Origin: Acidobacteriota bacterium
Lineage (GTDB): Bacteria; Acidobacteriota; Terriglobia; Acidiferrales; UBA7541
NCBI GenBank assembly: GCA_003224085.1
Contig: QHYK01000089.1
Coordinates: 1-39,727 of the forward strand
DNA: 39,727 nt
Direction: 5' to 3'
The translations under genes were made by a program, and so were the position numbers. The notes under the pieces were generated by a model. The model searched no databases, was not told the DNA's origin, and saw only the letters and a program-made list of their open reading frames with translations. Of the stretch, positions 36,848 through 39,727 are shown piece after piece. The first letter of the stretch is position 1. Every line of letters starts with the position of its first letter.

Positions 36848-38221
36848 CTAAGCCAAAGCATTCCCTTGGGAGTCGAAGATTTCGAGGTCGCCGAAGAGGG
36901 CGGCTTGCGATTCGATTTGCGCGCGGTCGCCAGCCAGCACCACCTGCATGTTCCCAGAATCGAGATACTTCCTGGCCATCTCCAGCACATCTTCCGACGC
37001 AACGGCGCGGACCCTGGCGCGATAGGTTTCCAGATAATCGTCGGGCAATTCATGCTGGGCCACAGTGGAGAACTGGGTGAGCAAAGCGTCCTGCGTGGCG
37101 AGTCCCAGGGAAAAGACACCGCTCAAGTAATTCTGCGCGTCAGCCAATTCTGAGGAAGGTACAGAAAGCGAACGCAGCTTGTCGAGTTCGTAGAACATTT
37201 CCGTGAGCGAGGCCGCCACAACATCGTTGCGCACAGCAGCTGACACGGAGAAATAGCCGTGCTGGCGCAGAGCGTTCACGCTGCTGCGCGGGCTGTAGGT
37301 GTAGCCTTTGTCTTCGCGAATGTTCATCACCAGGCGCGAATTAAAGGCGCCGCCATAAAGACAGTTGGTCAAGCCGAGCTTGATCCAATCCGGGTGCTTC
37401 CGCGGGATGGCGTGGCAACCGGCGAGAATCTGCGTTTGCACGGCGCCGGGCATGTGCACAAGATACACACGGCGCCCGCGGGGATTCGCAGGGGAGGGAA
37501 ACGCCTTTGCTTCGGGCTTTTTCCCGCTCCACGCGCCGAACGCCTTCCCGATGGTCTTCAACATTTCTTGCGGTTCAAAATCGCCGACAAGGAGGAGGAG
37601 CGCATTTTGCGGGGTGTAATACTCCCGGTAGACCGATTGCAAATCTTCGCGCCTGTACGCAGCCACTTGCGCTTCGTTGGGGGCAATGTGGGCGTAAGGA
37701 TGGGCGCCAAACAAGACCTTGCGCAACCGCTCGTTTGCCAGAAAACTCGGCTGCGTGCGATGGAGTTTCACTTCTTCGAGCTTTTGGCGTCGTTCGCGTT
37801 CGAATTCGGCCTCGGGGAAGGACGCCTCCCGGGCCAGTTCCTGCACCAGCTCCAAAAGCGGTTCAGCGAATTCGGATAACCCACTGAACGAGATCGCGCT
37901 TATGTCCGACCCTGCTTGCGAGGAGAGATCGGCGCCGATGCTCCGCAAATCTTCTTCAATCTGGCGGCTGGCACGGTTTTGCGTGCCGGTTCGAACGACA
38001 GTAGCGGTCATTTCCGCGAGCCCGGGCGCGCGATCCGCAACCGCGGCATTTCCGGAGCGGAACAAAAGCTCGCCGTGAAATTTAGGAATGGAATGAGACT
38101 CGGCAAGAATCACCTGCAAACCATTGGAGAGCTGGGCTTTCGTGCGCTTCGGCCAAATTACATCGCGCTCGGGAGCGAGCGGAGGAACGCCGACGGCAAC
38201 TTCGACGGGGCGGGAGGCCAT
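36848..38221 (-). CDS. M16-family peptidase, non-catalytic subunit
   Basis: The 457-residue protein has the M16 (pitrilysin/processing-peptidase) fold, but the zinc motif is lost. Where HxxEH should stand it reads PGLAEMTATVV (about 66-76). It keeps the C-terminal R/Y substrate-binding pair region SRLVMNIREDKGYTYS (about 306-322). Such proteins pair with an active M16 partner, as in Sphingomonas or mitochondrial processing peptidase dimers. The partner is encoded immediately upstream; its TGA and this ATG overlap (TGATG), so synthesis is coupled. GTG at 38224 would be an alternative start. No signal peptide is seen, so a cytoplasmic location is likely. Confidence 0.9.
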   Translation of the reverse strand: MASRPVEVAVGVPPLAPERDVIWPKRTKAQLSNGLQVILAESHSIPKFHGELLFRSGNAAVADRAPGLAEMTATVVRTGTQNRASRQIEEDLRSIGADLSSQAGSDISAISFSGLSEFAEPLLELVQELAREASFPEAEFERERRQKLEEVKLHRTQPSFLANERLRKVLFGAHPYAHIAPNEAQVAAYRREDLQSVYREYYTPQNALLLLVGDFEPQEMLKTIGKAFGAWSGKKPEAKAFPSPANPRGRRVYLVHMPGAVQTQILAGCHAIPRKHPDWIKLGLTNCLYGGAFNSRLVMNIREDKGYTYSPRSSVNALRQHGYFSVSAAVRNDVVAASLTEMFYELDKLRSLSVPSSELADAQNYLSGVFSLGLATQDALLTQFSTVAQHELPDDYLETYRARVRAVASEDVLEMARKYLDSGNMQVVLAGDRAQIESQAALFGDLEIFDSQGNALA

Positions 38222-39540
38222 CACGCAGCCTCCTTGACTCCGGCGCTCGCCGGAACACGAAACACAATGGCGCGTTTTTCTTTGCGGAGATACTTTCCTG
38301 CGACGGAGTGAACTTGCTCGGGAGTCACGGCAAAAAAGCCGTCGAGAATCGTGTTCACAAGTTGCGGCTCATTATCGAAGAGCGTAAAACAGGCGAGCAG
38401 ATGCATCAGGCCGTACTTGGGCATGTAGCCGACCCGACTGCCTTCGAGGGTTGCGTAATAATCCGACCGCCACTTGACCTTGAGCTGCTGCAATTCGCCG
38501 GCGCTGATTCCCTTTTCCCGCACTTGCTGAATCACTTCGTCGAACACGGACAGGGTCGCCTCGCTCGAATACTCCGGCTTATGCATAATTCTTGTGGTCA
38601 TTTGGGTGGGCCCGTTATAGCCGAAGAGGTCATCGATGCCGCCATCCACTTCTACGGCAATTTGTTTTTCCAATACGAGTTCGCGATAGATTCTGCCGGC
38701 TCTTCCGCCGTGCAGCGCCTGATCGAGCAAGGCCATCGCATACCAATCCGCTGTGTGCCGCTGGGGCAATAGGTAGCCAATGGCCATGGCCGGCAAGGTG
38801 CCAAACTTTTCAACCACGCGGCCCCTCCGCTCTTCGTTTTGCACCGGCTCACTGGGGTCAGCGAACACCGGCGGCGCGCCAGCCGGAATACCGCCAAAAT
38901 GTTTTTCGGCCAGGCCCATGCCTTCACCGGGTTTGACGTCGCCAAGGATGAGAAGCACGGCGTTATTGGGCACGTAATAGGATTTGAAGAAAGCCTGAAC
39001 GTCGCCGAGATGTGCCGCATCAAGGTCCGCGAAGTCGCCATAGAAATTGTGGGCGTTGGCCCAGTTGCGGAAGGCTATAGGAGGCATATCCAGCCAGGGG
39101 AACCCGCCGTAGGGCTCGTTCATGACGTTGACGCGCACTTCTTCTTTCACGACATCGCGCTGGTTCTTTAGGTTTTCATCGTCCACTTTTAGGGCGCGCA
39201 TGCGGTCCGCTTCGAGCCAGAGCACGCGCTCCAGGGCGTTGGAGGGAACGGCTTCATAATAATTGGTCACGTCGTAACTGGTCGAGCCGTTCAAGACGCC
39301 GCCGCTCGAGTTGATCAGTTTGATGTGCTGCATTTTGGGAGCGTTCGCGGAACCCTGGAACATCATATGTTCGAAAAGATGCGCGAAGCCGCTCCGCCCC
39401 TGTGGCTCGAGCCGGAAGCCAATTTTGTAATAGACGCCGACGGTCACGACCGGAGCTGTCGAGTCCGGCGCGACCACAACGTGCAAGCCATTGGCCAGTT
39501 TCTTGTGTTCTATGGCAACTTGGAGTCGATTCACCCGCAT
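38221..39540 (-). CDS. M16-family zinc peptidase, catalytic subunit
   Basis: The 439-residue protein has the inverted zinc motif HLFEH at residues 54-58 and the third ligand in VVKEEVRVN (E133/E134), 75 residues later, the M16B spacing. It degrades peptides, probably as a heterodimer with the inactive M16 protein encoded next, with which its gene overlaps. Start choice: ATG at 39540 overlaps the upstream gene by 10 bases and has AGGGGG touching it. GTG at 39534 overlaps as GTGA, with that AGGGGG at a better distance, and may be the true start. No signal peptide is visible. Confidence 0.92.
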   Translation of the reverse strand: MRVNRLQVAIEHKKLANGLHVVVAPDSTAPVVTVGVYYKIGFRLEPQGRSGFAHLFEHMMFQGSANAPKMQHIKLINSSGGVLNGSTSYDVTNYYEAVPSNALERVLWLEADRMRALKVDDENLKNQRDVVKEEVRVNVMNEPYGGFPWLDMPPIAFRNWANAHNFYGDFADLDAAHLGDVQAFFKSYYVPNNAVLLILGDVKPGEGMGLAEKHFGGIPAGAPPVFADPSEPVQNEERRGRVVEKFGTLPAMAIGYLLPQRHTADWYAMALLDQALHGGRAGRIYRELVLEKQIAVEVDGGIDDLFGYNGPTQMTTRIMHKPEYSSEATLSVFDEVIQQVREKGISAGELQQLKVKWRSDYYATLEGSRVGYMPKYGLMHLLACFTLFDNEPQLVNTILDGFFAVTPEQVHSVAGKYLRKEKRAIVFRVPASAGVKEAA

Positions 39541-39727
39541 CCCCCTCGCACTTTGGCTTTCGGCTTCAATGCAGCAGAAATCTTTTCCAATTCCGCAGAA
39601 GTGCCGGCAGCATCCTGGGAAAGCACGCAAGCGGCCAAGCGGTTGAGAGCTTCATAAGCCTGCGCCGCTTCCACGTGAGAATCGCGCAGCGCGCGCAGAT
39701 GCGCCTCCACAATCTTATAATCGCCTC
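39531..39727 (-). CDS. C-terminal end of an unknown protein (cut by window edge)
   Basis: Reading the minus strand from the edge gives 64 codons with no stop until TGA at 39533-39531. The product end is Ala/Glu/Leu-rich and helical (VEAHLRALRDSHVEAAQAYEAL, then ELEKISAALKPKAKVRGGCG). The other two minus frames break. The stop overlaps the start of the M16 peptidase gene, as in a tight operon. I do not recognise a family. Confidence 0.6.
   Translation of the reverse strand, partial: GDYKIVEAHLRALRDSHVEAAQAYEALNRLAACVLSQDAAGTSAELEKISAALKPKAKVRGGCG

Overview
The window is a chromosomal stretch of a high-GC Gram-negative bacterium. The gene mix points to an acidobacterium: SBBP-repeat protein, the tail of an Oar/TonB-dependent receptor, a SYLF protein, CopC/CopD, a BlaI/M56 pair, a DinB-DnaE2 pair and paired M16 peptidases. 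This assignment is inferred from gene content; there is no rRNA here. No prophage, transposase, integrase or CRISPR array was recognised.

Layout. Positions 1-2130 (minus strand) hold the start of an APH-like kinase cut by the window edge, an NAD-dependent sugar-nucleotide epimerase, and the degraded 3' end of a TonB-dependent receptor gene. Positions 2391-5912 form an accessory-looking stretch: tRNA-Ser(GGA), a 38-bp copy of the 5' half of tRNA-Gln, a VapBC-type toxin-antitoxin pair, a secreted SYLF protein, 1.3 kb without a recognisable gene, then intact tRNA-Gln(UUG). The half tRNA and the intact tRNA lie in the same orientation, as left by an integrative element. Positions 5959-11751 (minus) hold CopD, CopC, a Tat-exported flavin amine oxidase resembling spermidine dehydrogenase, a secreted Gly/His-rich protein and a membrane-anchored protein. 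At 12025-14271 (plus) is a PlpD-like type Vd patatin autotransporter.

Positions 14466-18372 (minus) form a tight four-gene operon: BlaI-type repressor, M56 membrane protease without an attached sensor domain, TPR lipoprotein and SBBP-repeat protein. The protease and the TPR protein both end in polyproline tails. Divergent from it, 18614-24031 (plus) encodes a Y-family polymerase and the error-prone replicative-type polymerase DnaE2, plus a small unknown ORF; no imuA is present. Both polymerase genes carry in-frame low-complexity or palindromic insertions. A secreted two-domain protein follows.

Positions 25196-39727 are all minus-strand housekeeping genes. In transcription order they are: an unknown protein (partial), an active and an inactive M16 peptidase (overlapping genes), metK, ahcY, tldD and tldE (overlapping genes), gltB (no gltD beside it) and a LysR regulator. 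MetK makes S-adenosylmethionine and AhcY removes S-adenosylhomocysteine, so those two are neighbours in the methyl cycle.

The most unusual parts are the BlaI/M56/TPR/SBBP operon with its polyproline tails, the adjacent DinB-DnaE2 cassette with an Asp-Asp active-site variant and in-frame repeat insertions, and the tRNA-Gln half-copy bounding a toxin-antitoxin island.
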